From positions 1-13,509 of the forward strand of contig SDOA01000111.1 of assembly GCA_004524595.1 (NCBI GenBank): a DNA stretch of 13,509 nt, read 5' to 3'. Source of the stretch: Candidatus Thorarchaeota archaeon. GTDB lineage: Archaea; Asgardarchaeota; Thorarchaeia; Thorarchaeales; Thorarchaeaceae. How positions within the stretch are numbered: the first letter of the stretch is position 1; each line of letters opens with the position of its first letter. Below are positions 6,882 through 13,509 of the stretch, piece after piece. Made by a program: the position numbers and the translations under genes. Under the pieces are notes generated by a model. That model saw only the letters and a list, made by a program, of their open reading frames with translations, was not told the origin of the DNA and did no database searches.

Positions 6882-7958
6882 ATGAATAGGAACGTAATTC
6901 TGGCGATCGTCGTAATTGCGGTCATTGGAGTTGCTGGTTTTGGTGTCTATCTGATGATCCAACCAGTACATAATCCAAACAATATAGCAATCGTCTTTGC
7001 TACTGGTGGTTTGGGTGATAAGAGCTTCAATGATGGCGTAAAAGAAGGAGCCGACAAAGCGAAATCTTTACACAACATCAATTTCACATACTCAGAACCA
7101 GGTGCAATAGGTGATTATGAGTCTATGATCAGAGGTTATGCAAGACATGCAGGTCTTATAGAACCATATGATCTCATTATCAGTGTAGGTTTTGACCAAG
7201 CTGATGCGGTAATGAAAGTTGCAGAGGAGTATCCCAATCAGCAATTTGCTATCATTGATATGTTCATTGATCCAGTAAACTACACTAATGTAGCCTCAGT
7301 CTTGTTCACTGAGAACCAAGGCTCTGCATTAGTCGGTGCAATTGCTGGTATGTACACAACAACTGGCCAAGTTGGTTTTCTTGGTGGAATGGACATTCCT
7401 CTCATCAGGAAATTTGCAGCTGGATACTTCTGGGGCGCGAACTATACGTATTTCAACTACGAGAACCCTGGAAATAATATGACAACAACTGCTCAGTATG
7501 TTGGTGATTGGGCAAATATCCCCTCAGGAAAGACTTTGACATCAGGTATGTATACTGGTGGTGCTGACATTGTCTTTGCAGCAGCAGGTAGATCTGGTCT
7601 TGGAGCCTTTGAGGCGGCTTTGGAGGAGAATGCAACCTCATCACATCCACTCTGGGTCATTGGTGTTGACTCACCTCAGATGTATCTTGGATGTGAAGAT
7701 GAAGACAATCCTGAGCCACCAACCGTCGGTTTGACCTCAATGCTCAAACGTGTTGATGTCGCAACCTATGACTTAATGTATGATGCTGTCCTTGGCACCT
7801 ACACAAGTGGTCTAAAATTCTATGACCTCTCCAATGATGGTCATGACTACGAGGTCAATGAAGATTTACTCACTCTTCGACCCGATGTTGTTGACGTTGT
7901 TGAGATGATCAGAGTCGGTATCATCAATGGCACATTCGTCATCCCGGACGACTATTAG
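6882..7958 (+). CDS. BMP/PnrA-family nucleoside-binding protein of an ABC importer
   Basis: Extracellular substrate-binding protein that would capture nucleosides and deliver them to the permeases encoded downstream. Residues 5-26 form one hydrophobic helix followed by a short linker. There is no lipobox cysteine, so the protein is most likely anchored by an uncleaved or signal-type N-terminal segment. The hallmark GGLGDKSFND is at residues 42-51. Later BMP features include ISVGFDQADAV, QGSALVGAIAG, GFLGGMDIPLIRKFAAGY and WVIGVDSPQ. Length, 358 residues, is typical. The ATG has AGGAGAG at 6868-6874, seven bases upstream. A terminator-like hairpin follows, and the ATPase and permease genes come next in order. 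The BMP family also includes members binding other ligands, so nucleoside specificity is inferred from the whole operon. Confidence 0.93.
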   Translation: MNRNVILAIVVIAVIGVAGFGVYLMIQPVHNPNNIAIVFATGGLGDKSFNDGVKEGADKAKSLHNINFTYSEPGAIGDYESMIRGYARHAGLIEPYDLIISVGFDQADAVMKVAEEYPNQQFAIIDMFIDPVNYTNVASVLFTENQGSALVGAIAGMYTTTGQVGFLGGMDIPLIRKFAAGYFWGANYTYFNYENPGNNMTTTAQYVGDWANIPSGKTLTSGMYTGGADIVFAAAGRSGLGAFEAALEENATSSHPLWVIGVDSPQMYLGCEDEDNPEPPTVGLTSMLKRVDVATYDLMYDAVLGTYTSGLKFYDLSNDGHDYEVNEDLLTLRPDVVDVVEMIRVGIINGTFVIPDDY

Positions 7959-7975
7959 AACAAATATCAATGTAA

Positions 7976-8025
7976 GAGGAGGGTTTTCTAACCCTCTTTC
8001 TTCTCTTTTTCTCTATTTTTTCTGA
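7976..8025 (+). terminator. Hairpin plus T-rich tail after the binding-protein gene
   Basis: GAGGGTT (7979-7985) and AACCCTC (7990-7996) form a 7-bp stem with a TTCT loop, extendable by A-T and G-T pairs. CTTTCTTCTCTTTTTCTC and TATTTTTTCTG follow. Its position inside the operon suggests partial termination, giving more binding protein than transporter. Confidence 0.65.
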
Positions 8026-8034
8026 TACATCAAC

Positions 8035-8054
8035 ATTAAATAATGCAATTGCAT
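8035..8054 (+). promoter_or_regulatory. TATA-like box overlapping a 12-bp palindrome before the ATPase gene
   Basis: ATTAAATAA (8035-8043) resembles an archaeal TATA box, and ATGCAATTGCAT (8043-8054) is a perfect 12-bp palindrome. If the box is used, transcripts start near 8065-8070. The upstream ATG at 8043 would then not be transcribed from it, which fits a start near 8115. This could be a secondary promoter for the ATPase and permease genes. Confidence 0.3.
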
Positions 8055-9923
8055 CTCGCCACTACAAATAACCAGAGACCTTTGATTACCCTTAGCGGTT
8101 TGGAGGTGCTGAATATCTACGCTGTAGAGCTTGAGAACATCAGTAAAACATTCCCTGGTGGTGTTGAAGCGAATAAGGACATCACACTGAGAATTGAACG
8201 TGGGGAGGTTCATGGACTTCTTGGAGAAAATGGTGCAGGTAAAAGCACAGCAATGAATATTCTCTATGGATTGCTTTCACCAACTTCAGGTACTATAAAA
8301 ATCAATGGAGAGGAGGTCTCCTTGCAATCGCCAGAGGATGCAATCTTCCGAGGTGTAGGTATGGTCCATCAACACTTCAAACTCATTCAACCTCTTACTG
8401 TTACCGAGAATGTCATGATGGGGTATGAATCTCCTGGAAAAACAATCAACAAACCAGTAAGATTAGCAACCATAATTTTCTCCCTTTTCTCAATATTTCT
8501 ATTCTATCATTTTCTTGGGCTCATAAATGGGACGATAGTAACAATATTTTTTGCATTAGCAATTGTTGCGTCCTACAAATCATTTGAAATCATCACTTTC
8601 CTTATTAAAAAATTATCAGATTTTGAGGTAAGAATACGAATCTTGGATGCTGTGAGAAAGAGTATTGTTGAATCTCTTGCAACAATCCGATATATGATAT
8701 TGAACTTCATTCCTCTAGGTTTCGATGAAGCTGCTGAAAAGATACGCAAAATTGCTGATGATAACGGTCTCATTATCGATCCAAATGCAAAGATACTAGA
8801 TTTATCTGTAGGACTTCAACAGAGAGTTGAAATTATCAAGGCATTATATAGAAACGCAGAGATACTGATTTTAGATGAACCTACAAGTGTGCTGACTCCG
8901 CAAGAAGTAGATGAACTCTTTATCACTCTGAATACGTTTAGAGAGAGTGGTAAGACAATCATCCTCATCACTCATAAACTTAGAGAACCAATGGCACTTT
9001 GTGATAGAATTACAGTGCTCCGTGATGGTGCACTTGTTGGTACCGTGAGGAGAGAGGAAACATCTCCTGAGGAACTGGCAAAGATGATGGTTGGGAGACC
9101 AGTGGTATTTCGGGTTGAAAAGGGACCATCATCACCTGGAGATATAGTAATGTCTGTCGAAGATATCTATGTTGATGATGTCCGGGGATTACCAGCAGTC
9201 AAAGGAGTCTCTTTTGATTTAAGAGCTGGAGAGATATTTGGTCTTGCAGGTGTTCAGGGTAACGGTCAGACTGAACTTATTGAGGTCCTCACAGGACTAG
9301 TAAAACCCAAAAGTGGAGCAATTATAATTCAGGGATATAATGTAGCGGGTAAGTCCCCAAGAAAAGTCAGAGAAGCGGGTCTAGCTCATATACCTGAAGA
9401 TCGTCATAAAAGAGGTCTTGTGCTCCAATTTACTATTGAAGAGAATTTAGCATTAGGAAACCATTATCGAGAACCATTTTCTTCAAAGAAAGCGGGTTTC
9501 AAAGGATTTCTAAATCAAAACTATATTCGTTCGAATGCGAAAACTCTAGTAGACGACTATTCAGTCAAGATAGGCAGAGTCTTCGATCCTGCTAATACTC
9601 TATCTGGGGGGAACCAACAGAAGATAGTTGTTGCACGAGAGCTTAGTTCTAATCCTATAGTATTAGTTGCAGCTCAGCCAACACGAGGATTAGATGTTGG
9701 GGCAACTGAATACATACATAATGTCCTTGTTGCCCTTCGAGATTCTGGAGTGGGTGTACTGTTAATTTCAGCAGAACTTGATGAAATTCAAAGTCTGTCA
9801 GATAGAATTGGTGTAATATACAATGGTGAACTAGTAGCAATTAGAGACCCTGAAACAACAACAGCAGAAGAGCTTGGGTTGCTTATGGCAGGACAAAATA
9901 ATTCACAGGAGGTGACTGTCTAA
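8043..9923 (+). CDS. Double ATPase subunit of the nucleoside ABC importer, with membrane-like insertion in NBD1
   Basis: Energises the importer by ATP hydrolysis at the inner membrane face. Numbering is from the ATG at 8043. NBD1 has Walker A GENGAGKST (61-69), Q-loop Gln110, signature LSVGLQQ (254-260), Walker B LILDE (275-279) and switch His311. NBD2 has a degenerate P-loop GVQGNGQ (403-409), signature LSGGNQQ (520-526) and AAQPTRGLD in place of Walker B; such degeneracy is usual for this class. The subunit is 626 residues against about 500-520 normally. Roughly 90 extra residues lie between the Q-loop and the NBD1 signature (about 130-228) and include two long hydrophobic stretches. The rest of the excess is N-terminal. 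Homologues usually begin near MxYAVEL. Here IYAVEL starts with ATC at 8115, six bases after a perfect GGAGGTG, so the given start is the outer bound. The stop overlaps the next start by one base. Confidence 0.92.
   Translation: MQLHLATTNNQRPLITLSGLEVLNIYAVELENISKTFPGGVEANKDITLRIERGEVHGLLGENGAGKSTAMNILYGLLSPTSGTIKINGEEVSLQSPEDAIFRGVGMVHQHFKLIQPLTVTENVMMGYESPGKTINKPVRLATIIFSLFSIFLFYHFLGLINGTIVTIFFALAIVASYKSFEIITFLIKKLSDFEVRIRILDAVRKSIVESLATIRYMILNFIPLGFDEAAEKIRKIADDNGLIIDPNAKILDLSVGLQQRVEIIKALYRNAEILILDEPTSVLTPQEVDELFITLNTFRESGKTIILITHKLREPMALCDRITVLRDGALVGTVRREETSPEELAKMMVGRPVVFRVEKGPSSPGDIVMSVEDIYVDDVRGLPAVKGVSFDLRAGEIFGLAGVQGNGQTELIEVLTGLVKPKSGAIIIQGYNVAGKSPRKVREAGLAHIPEDRHKRGLVLQFTIEENLALGNHYREPFSSKKAGFKGFLNQNYIRSNAKTLVDDYSVKIGRVFDPANTLSGGNQQKIVVARELSSNPIVLVAAQPTRGLDVGATEYIHNVLVALRDSGVGVLLISAELDEIQSLSDRIGVIYNGELVAIRDPETTTAEELGLLMAGQNNSQEVTV
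8102..8108 (+). promoter_or_regulatory. Strong ribosome binding site GGAGGTG with no canonical start at proper spacing
   Basis: GGAGGTG is a full match to the archaeal consensus. The in-frame codon at proper distance is ATC (8115-8117). From the first G of the site to that codon is 13 bases, equal to the distance in the binding-protein gene and close to the others here. In-frame TTG (8100) and GTG (8106) overlap the site itself and cannot use it. Confidence 0.5.
8430..8726 (+). other. Insertion with membrane-like helices inside the first ATPase domain
   Basis: In-frame segment encoding about residues 130-228 of the ATPase. Two long hydrophobic stretches lie at about 139-161 and 164-187 (cores IIFSLFSIFLFYHFLGL and TIVTIFFALAIVA). 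An amphipathic, positively charged region and a shorter hydrophobic patch follow at about 212-227. Normal members have only some 45-50 residues between TENV and LSVG; here there are 133. The codons are locally AT-rich. Boundaries are approximate. Confidence 0.7.
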
Positions 9924-11401
9924 TGTCTGAGGAAATTGTTATCTCTGAAGAAAAAACAGAACAGATAGACTTTGTTTCTACTATCATAAACAAAATTGCT
10001 TCTCCTCAATTTCAGAAGACAATCGGTCACACAATCATTTCCATACTGATGGCACTCTTTGTAGCAGCTATCATAATGATTGCCACTGGGTATGATCCTG
10101 GGAGCGCTTTTGCTTCTTTAGGACTTGGAGCACTTCTTAATTTTGACCAAGTTCTTTGGAAATCAACTCCGCTTCTTCTTGCTGGACTCTCTGTTGCTCT
10201 CGCATTTAAATGCGGTCTGTTCAATATTGGTGCAGAAGGACAACTCTACATGGGATCAATAGCTGCAACTGCAGTGGGGTATATGATTGCTCTACCTCTC
10301 GGGATTCATATTTTTGCATGCATTGCTGTTGGAGTTATTGCGGGTCTGTTGTATGGACTTCTTCCTGGAATACTACGTGCATATCGCGGAGCTCATGAAG
10401 TTGTTACAACAATGATGTTAAGCTATGCTGCTGTTAAATTCACACAATGGCTTGTTTCAGAAGGTCCTATGCACAATCCCGGAGACTCTAGAAGCGTAAC
10501 TCCTTTCATTTTACCAACAGCGCAAATTGATAAATTACTTGGCAGCCCATTTTTAAGCTGGGCCTTTATCATTGCACTACTATGTGTTCCTCTTGTTAAT
10601 TTCTTCATTAATAAGACAGTAATGGGTTATGAGATGAGGGCTGTTGGTCAAAATGAGGATGCTGCACGAACTGCTGGTATTGATGCCAAAAAGAACATGG
10701 CTTTAGCATTAGGTCTTAGCGGAGGACTTGCTGGTCTTGCTGGAACACTTGAAATCCAAGGATATTATCACCGTTTTTATGATGGCTGGTCAGCAGGATT
10801 AGGTTTTGATGGTATCACAGTTGCTGTTCTCGGTCGAAACAATCCATGGGGTGTACTAGGAGGAGCTTTATTTTTCGGAGCATTGAAAGCAGGAGGTTCT
10901 TTTATGCAGACTAATGCTGATGTACCGAGTGAGATGGTGCAAGTCATTCAAGGCCTTGTTGTTCTCTTTGTTGCAGCTCCTAGACTTGTAGATTGGCTTT
11001 CTAAAAATGGAGTCGGATACGCAAGTTGGATTAAGAATAATCCAAAGGCAGGTCTTGCGAGTCTTTTATCTCTAGGTTATGGTATGCTAGGAACATTTCT
11101 CGGAGTAATTGTCACTAGTTCAGTAATAGGTACTAACTTTACTACTCTTCTCCTCGGATTAGTAGTGAGTATAGGAAGTCTCCTTATTGTCATCTTCAAC
11201 CTGAAACGTGATGAACGTCGAACAAGTCTTACGTCTTCTATAGCTATTATGTGGTTCATCATGTTATTGATTGGAATCAGTCTGCAAGTTTCTTCAATTA
11301 TATTCACTGCACTTCTTCTTGGCATAATAGGATTCATCATTGGTATTATGCTTAGTGCAACAAAAGAGGATGTTTTGCTAGAAAAGGAGGTTGTGGTATA
11401 A
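9923..11401 (+). CDS. First permease of the nucleoside ABC importer, with C-terminal membrane extension
   Basis: Membrane subunit forming half of the translocation path. Family marks are GLFNIGAEGQLYMG (98-111), GAHEVVTTMMLSY (156-168), MRAVGQNEDAARTAGI (238-253) and GFDGITVAVLGRNNPWGVLGG (294-314). The core ends near residue 358, where this family of about 350 residues normally stops. A further 110-120 residues carry four hydrophobic segments at about 385-402, 406-426, 438-456 and 457-477, then a charged tail. A charged cytosolic N-terminus of about 35 residues precedes the first helix. The ATG overlaps the ATPase stop (TAATG) and has GGAGGTGA seven bases upstream, so translation is coupled and likely strong. 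The permease call is secure; the role of the extension is unknown. Confidence 0.92.
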   Translation: MSEEIVISEEKTEQIDFVSTIINKIASPQFQKTIGHTIISILMALFVAAIIMIATGYDPGSAFASLGLGALLNFDQVLWKSTPLLLAGLSVALAFKCGLFNIGAEGQLYMGSIAATAVGYMIALPLGIHIFACIAVGVIAGLLYGLLPGILRAYRGAHEVVTTMMLSYAAVKFTQWLVSEGPMHNPGDSRSVTPFILPTAQIDKLLGSPFLSWAFIIALLCVPLVNFFINKTVMGYEMRAVGQNEDAARTAGIDAKKNMALALGLSGGLAGLAGTLEIQGYYHRFYDGWSAGLGFDGITVAVLGRNNPWGVLGGALFFGALKAGGSFMQTNADVPSEMVQVIQGLVVLFVAAPRLVDWLSKNGVGYASWIKNNPKAGLASLLSLGYGMLGTFLGVIVTSSVIGTNFTTLLLGLVVSIGSLLIVIFNLKRDERRTSLTSSIAIMWFIMLLIGISLQVSSIIFTALLLGIIGFIIGIMLSATKEDVLLEKEVVV

Positions 11402-12351
11402 TGCAGGTCGATCCCCTATCGATAGTAATGATTGCTTGGCTGATAAAAGCAACTCTTCAATTTGCAACACCTCTTGTACTGACTGCACTTGGAGGTATGT
11501 ATTCTGAGAGGTCAGGTATTGTGAATATTGGCTTAGAGGGAATGATGCTCATTGGTGCTTTCTCTGCTGTTGCAGCTACTTATTTCAGTGATAATCCATG
11601 GATGGGAATACTTGTCTCAGTTATTGCTGGTGGCATGTTAGCAGCTATTCATGCAGTGATTACTGTAAAACTAAAGGGAGATCACATTGTTAGTGGAACA
11701 GGAGTCATCTTGTTTGCAGCTGGATTCACGACCTTGATGTTGGAAGTAATTTGGGGCCAGAGGGGCGTTTCTGAACAAGTCACCCCAGTCCCGCAAGTTG
11801 TGATCCCAGGACTTTCGTCAGTTCCCTTCATTGGTAATATATTTGGTTCCATGTCTCCGATTGTTTATATGATGTTCTTTGCTGTTATTATCAGCTGGCT
11901 CATATTTTACAAAACGCCATTTGGTCTTCGTCTGAGAGCAGCTGGAGAGGACCCAAGCACACTTGATGCAGCAGGAGTCAATGTAGAAACTATTAGACTT
12001 ATAGGAGTCATCATTAGCGGATGTTTAGCTGGTCTTGGCGGAGCATATCTCTCAATCGGATATGGTACAAGATTTGGAAAGCTGATGACCTCTGGTCGGG
12101 GATTCATAGCGCTTGCAGCCTTGATATTTGGAGGTTGGCGTCCAATTGGTTGTTTTCTTGCAGGAACTTTCTTTGGGTTCTTAGAGGCTCTTCAATCTTA
12201 TATTCAGTTGGTAATTCCAGCTTTAGCACCATATAACAATTTCATTCAGATGACTCCCTATATCTTGGTGGTCATTGCACTTGCAGGAATCGGTCGTTCA
12301 AGACCACCTAAAGCTGTTGGGCAACCTTATGAAAAAGAAAAACCAGCATGA
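11401..12351 (+). CDS. Second permease of the nucleoside ABC importer
   Basis: Partner membrane subunit of the importer. GGMYSERSGIVNIGLEGMML (31-50) is the signature of the second permease in BMP-class nucleoside systems. FGLRLRAAGEDPSTLDAAGV corresponds to the ATPase-contacting cytosolic loop. ISGCLAGLGGAYLSIGYGTRF and LAALIFGGWRPIGC follow as expected. About eight to nine hydrophobic segments fit its 316 residues, a normal length. The start overlaps the preceding stop (TAATG), with GGAGG at 11386-11390 ten bases upstream. It is the last gene of the operon and is followed directly by a hairpin. Confidence 0.93.
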   Translation: MQVDPLSIVMIAWLIKATLQFATPLVLTALGGMYSERSGIVNIGLEGMMLIGAFSAVAATYFSDNPWMGILVSVIAGGMLAAIHAVITVKLKGDHIVSGTGVILFAAGFTTLMLEVIWGQRGVSEQVTPVPQVVIPGLSSVPFIGNIFGSMSPIVYMMFFAVIISWLIFYKTPFGLRLRAAGEDPSTLDAAGVNVETIRLIGVIISGCLAGLGGAYLSIGYGTRFGKLMTSGRGFIALAALIFGGWRPIGCFLAGTFFGFLEALQSYIQLVIPALAPYNNFIQMTPYILVVIALAGIGRSRPPKAVGQPYEKEKPA

Positions 12352-12380
12352 AGAAGTAAAATCAACTTCTTCAATTTTTC
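12350..12380 (+). terminator. Hairpin plus T-tract ending the importer operon
   Basis: GAAGAAGT (12350-12357) and ACTTCTTC (12365-12372) form a perfect 8-bp stem with a 7-base loop, followed by AATTTTTC. A run of eight T lies further on, at about 12402-12409. The stem begins on the last two bases of the TGA stop, similar to the arrangement at 1756. Confidence 0.65.
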
Positions 12381-12436
12381 AATTACTATTTAGAGAGTGT
12401 CTTTTTTTTGATACAGGTAACAAGTTGAGTACTTCT

Positions 12437-12450
12437 GAAGTGAACACTTC
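12437..12450. repeat. Inverted repeat GAAGTG-AA-CACTTC upstream of a promoter
   Basis: Six-base arms around a two-base centre, about 40 bases before the TATA box at 12490. The same GAAGT/ACTTC words recur in the hairpin at 12350-12372 and at 12431-12435. It could be a regulator site or just local hairpin-prone sequence. Confidence 0.3.
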
Positions 12451-12489
12451 CTGCGACTCTTTGGGGAGGGCCTGCACAGTGCCTTAAGG

Positions 12490-12496
12490 TTATATA
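12490..12496 (+). promoter_or_regulatory. TATA box of the winged-helix membrane protein gene
   Basis: TTATATA lies 32 bases before the first base of the ATG at 12529. With archaeal spacing, transcription would start about 8-12 bases before the ATG, giving a very short leader. This agrees with the lack of a clear ribosome binding site there. Confidence 0.55.
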
Positions 12497-12528
12497 CTCT
12501 TGAAAATCTGTTTGGAATGTGAGAAAAA

Positions 12529-12996
12529 ATGGTAGTAGATCATTCATTGCCTTACCTTACGGATGTGAAAGGAAAGCTTCATGATTTAGTAGAACTAGGT
12601 AAGGTCAGCTCAATTGAGATGATAAGTGAACTTATCGCGGCTGATGAAGATACAACAAAAGGGTTACTTCATGAACTTCTTGATGAAGGTTCAATTCATG
12701 GCAAATTCTCATCGGATGGAAGAAGATTCTTTCTAACCAATGTTAAGGTTTCACAAGCGCCAATTATTTTACAAGAGGAGTGTTTTACTGAAACAAAACC
12801 AACCGATACAAAGACAGCAAAAATAATTGCTGTGACAGGTCTTATGATGTTAATTTTAGGTTCCATCACCCGGAACCTTGCGAATATTGATTTTCGATTT
12901 GATAATCTTGGAACTTCAGTATTCATGATAGGACTCGTTGTTTTAGTTGTCGGATGGATTCTAGTTAGTAGAGCTAATCCCCCTCAAAAGATTTAG
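12529..12996 (+). CDS. Winged-helix (DDRGK/PCI-like) protein with C-terminal membrane hairpin
   Basis: No named family is certain. Residues 13-70 look like a winged helix: helices through KLHDLVELGKVSSIEMISEL and TTKGLLHELLDEG, then a strand-turn-strand wing GSIHGKFSSDGRRFFLT. This resembles the helix and wing of the DDRGK/PCI fold, where the eukaryotic wing reads G-x-I-D-D-R-G-K-F. A linker follows, then two hydrophobic helices at about 97-115 and 128-147 joined by a short polar loop (RNLANIDFRFDN), and a short tail. The predicted topology puts the winged helix in the cytoplasm, tethered to the membrane. The ATG is supported by a TATA box 32 bases upstream; the ribosome binding site is weak. 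It could be a membrane-bound regulator or a protein-interaction module; nothing in the sequence decides. The next gene follows after 55 bases. Confidence 0.65.
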   Translation: MVVDHSLPYLTDVKGKLHDLVELGKVSSIEMISELIAADEDTTKGLLHELLDEGSIHGKFSSDGRRFFLTNVKVSQAPIILQEECFTETKPTDTKTAKIIAVTGLMMLILGSITRNLANIDFRFDNLGTSVFMIGLVVLVVGWILVSRANPPQKI

Positions 12997-13051
12997 TCAA
13001 CAATCAGAAACTATCTCGTGCAAAATCCTGATATGTAAGTTATTAGAAAGA

Positions 13052-13507
13052 ATGATTATGATTGAAGATAGTGTAAAGCGGTCTCGCGAGTTTTTTCAAG
13101 AGGATTACAACTGTGCTCAATCAGTATTGAAATCAGTCCTTATTGCTTTAAATCTAGATTTTGAAAAAGCTGTACAATTAACAGCAGGTTTTGGAGGAGG
13201 TATGGCTCACGAAGGACAGGTGTGTGGAGCTGTTTCAGGAGCTATTGCAGCTCTGGGAGTGATCAAGGGCCAACATGCCCAAGATATCCAAAAACACAAA
13301 CAAGCCACCTATGAAACTGCCGAAACATTTGTTCGAAATTTCAAAGAAAGACACAAGACTATAATTTGCGATGATTTGACAGGAATTAAGATGAAAGACA
13401 AACTTGCACGGGATAAGGCTCTTCGAGATGGAGTATTTAGTTTAAAGTGTTCTGAGTATGTAACAAGTGCTGTACAACTTGTGCTTGAAATTGTGGGAAA
13501 GCAGTGA
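13052..13507 (+). CDS. C_GCAxxG_C_C family probable redox protein
   Basis: Cysteine-conserved family of about 140-150 residues, thought to be redox-active or metal-binding but without a settled reaction. The defining cysteines are all present: Cys21 (YNCAQSVL), Cys58 in GQVCGAVSGAIAALG (the GCAxxG-like core, here CGAVSG), Cys106 (ICDDLTG) and Cys133 (LKCSEYV). The glycine-rich GFGGGMAHEG (46-55) is typical. The protein is small, soluble and complete, ending two bases before the window edge. ATGs at 13052 and 13058 are both possible; neither has a clear ribosome binding site. It follows the winged-helix membrane gene on the same strand after 55 bases and may share its transcript, though a functional link is not shown. 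Confidence 0.9.
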   Translation: MIMIEDSVKRSREFFQEDYNCAQSVLKSVLIALNLDFEKAVQLTAGFGGGMAHEGQVCGAVSGAIAALGVIKGQHAQDIQKHKQATYETAETFVRNFKERHKTIICDDLTGIKMKDKLARDKALRDGVFSLKCSEYVTSAVQLVLEIVGKQ

Positions 13508-13509
13508 AA

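Noticed and set aside
8043..8114. Treating the 24 leader codons of the ATPase as a signal peptide or functional domain
   Set aside because: The leader is polar, without a hydrophobic core, and contains an internal ribosome binding site. It looks like untranslated leader.
12275..12487. Plus-strand 70-codon frame spanning the end of the second permease and the spacer
   Set aside because: It is out of frame with the permease, runs through the terminator hairpin and has no ribosome binding site or recognisable motif.

Overview
The window looks like a piece of an Asgard archaeal genome (roughly 40% GC, tightly packed). The case rests on a Rab/Ras-type small GTPase with all five G motifs, ribosome binding sites reading GGAGGTGA or GGTGA as expected for archaeal 16S rRNA, AT-rich TATA-like boxes, a substrate-binding protein held by an N-terminal membrane anchor rather than a lipobox, and a winged-helix protein resembling the DDRGK/PCI fold. 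A thorarchaeal or related lineage is plausible, but the sequence alone does not settle it.

Layout. Bases 2-1756 (+): M3-family oligoendopeptidase whose first codons lie off the left edge, closed by a hairpin. 1818-2108 (-): small unrecognised helical protein. 2370-3569 (+): Eis-like N-acetyltransferase. 3604-3924 (-): a decayed gene with a TPR-like piece and a four-cysteine zinc ribbon, broken by stops and frame changes. 4013-4318 and 4375-4956 (-): a small unknown protein downstream of the Rab-like GTPase. 5168-6673 (-): extended short-chain dehydrogenase/epimerase with a C-terminal zinc-binding module. 6674-6881: divergent intergenic region with a perfect 18-bp palindrome beside a TATA-like box.

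6882-12351 (+) is a complete nucleoside-type (BMP/PnrA class) ABC importer: binding protein, double ATPase and two permeases. The binding-protein gene ends in a terminator-like hairpin. The ATPase and permease genes are joined by one-base TAATG overlaps with strong ribosome binding sites. The proteins would bind a nucleoside outside the cell, pass it through the two permeases and drive import by ATP hydrolysis.

12529-12996 (+): winged-helix protein with a membrane hairpin. 13052-13507 (+): C_GCAxxG_C_C family protein.

The most unusual signals are a membrane-like hydrophobic insertion inside the first nucleotide-binding domain of the importer ATPase, an apparent AUC start for the same gene, a four-helix C-terminal extension on the first permease, the 18-bp palindrome in front of the importer, and the zinc-module fusion on the epimerase. 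No CRISPR array, tRNA, rRNA or insertion sequence was seen.
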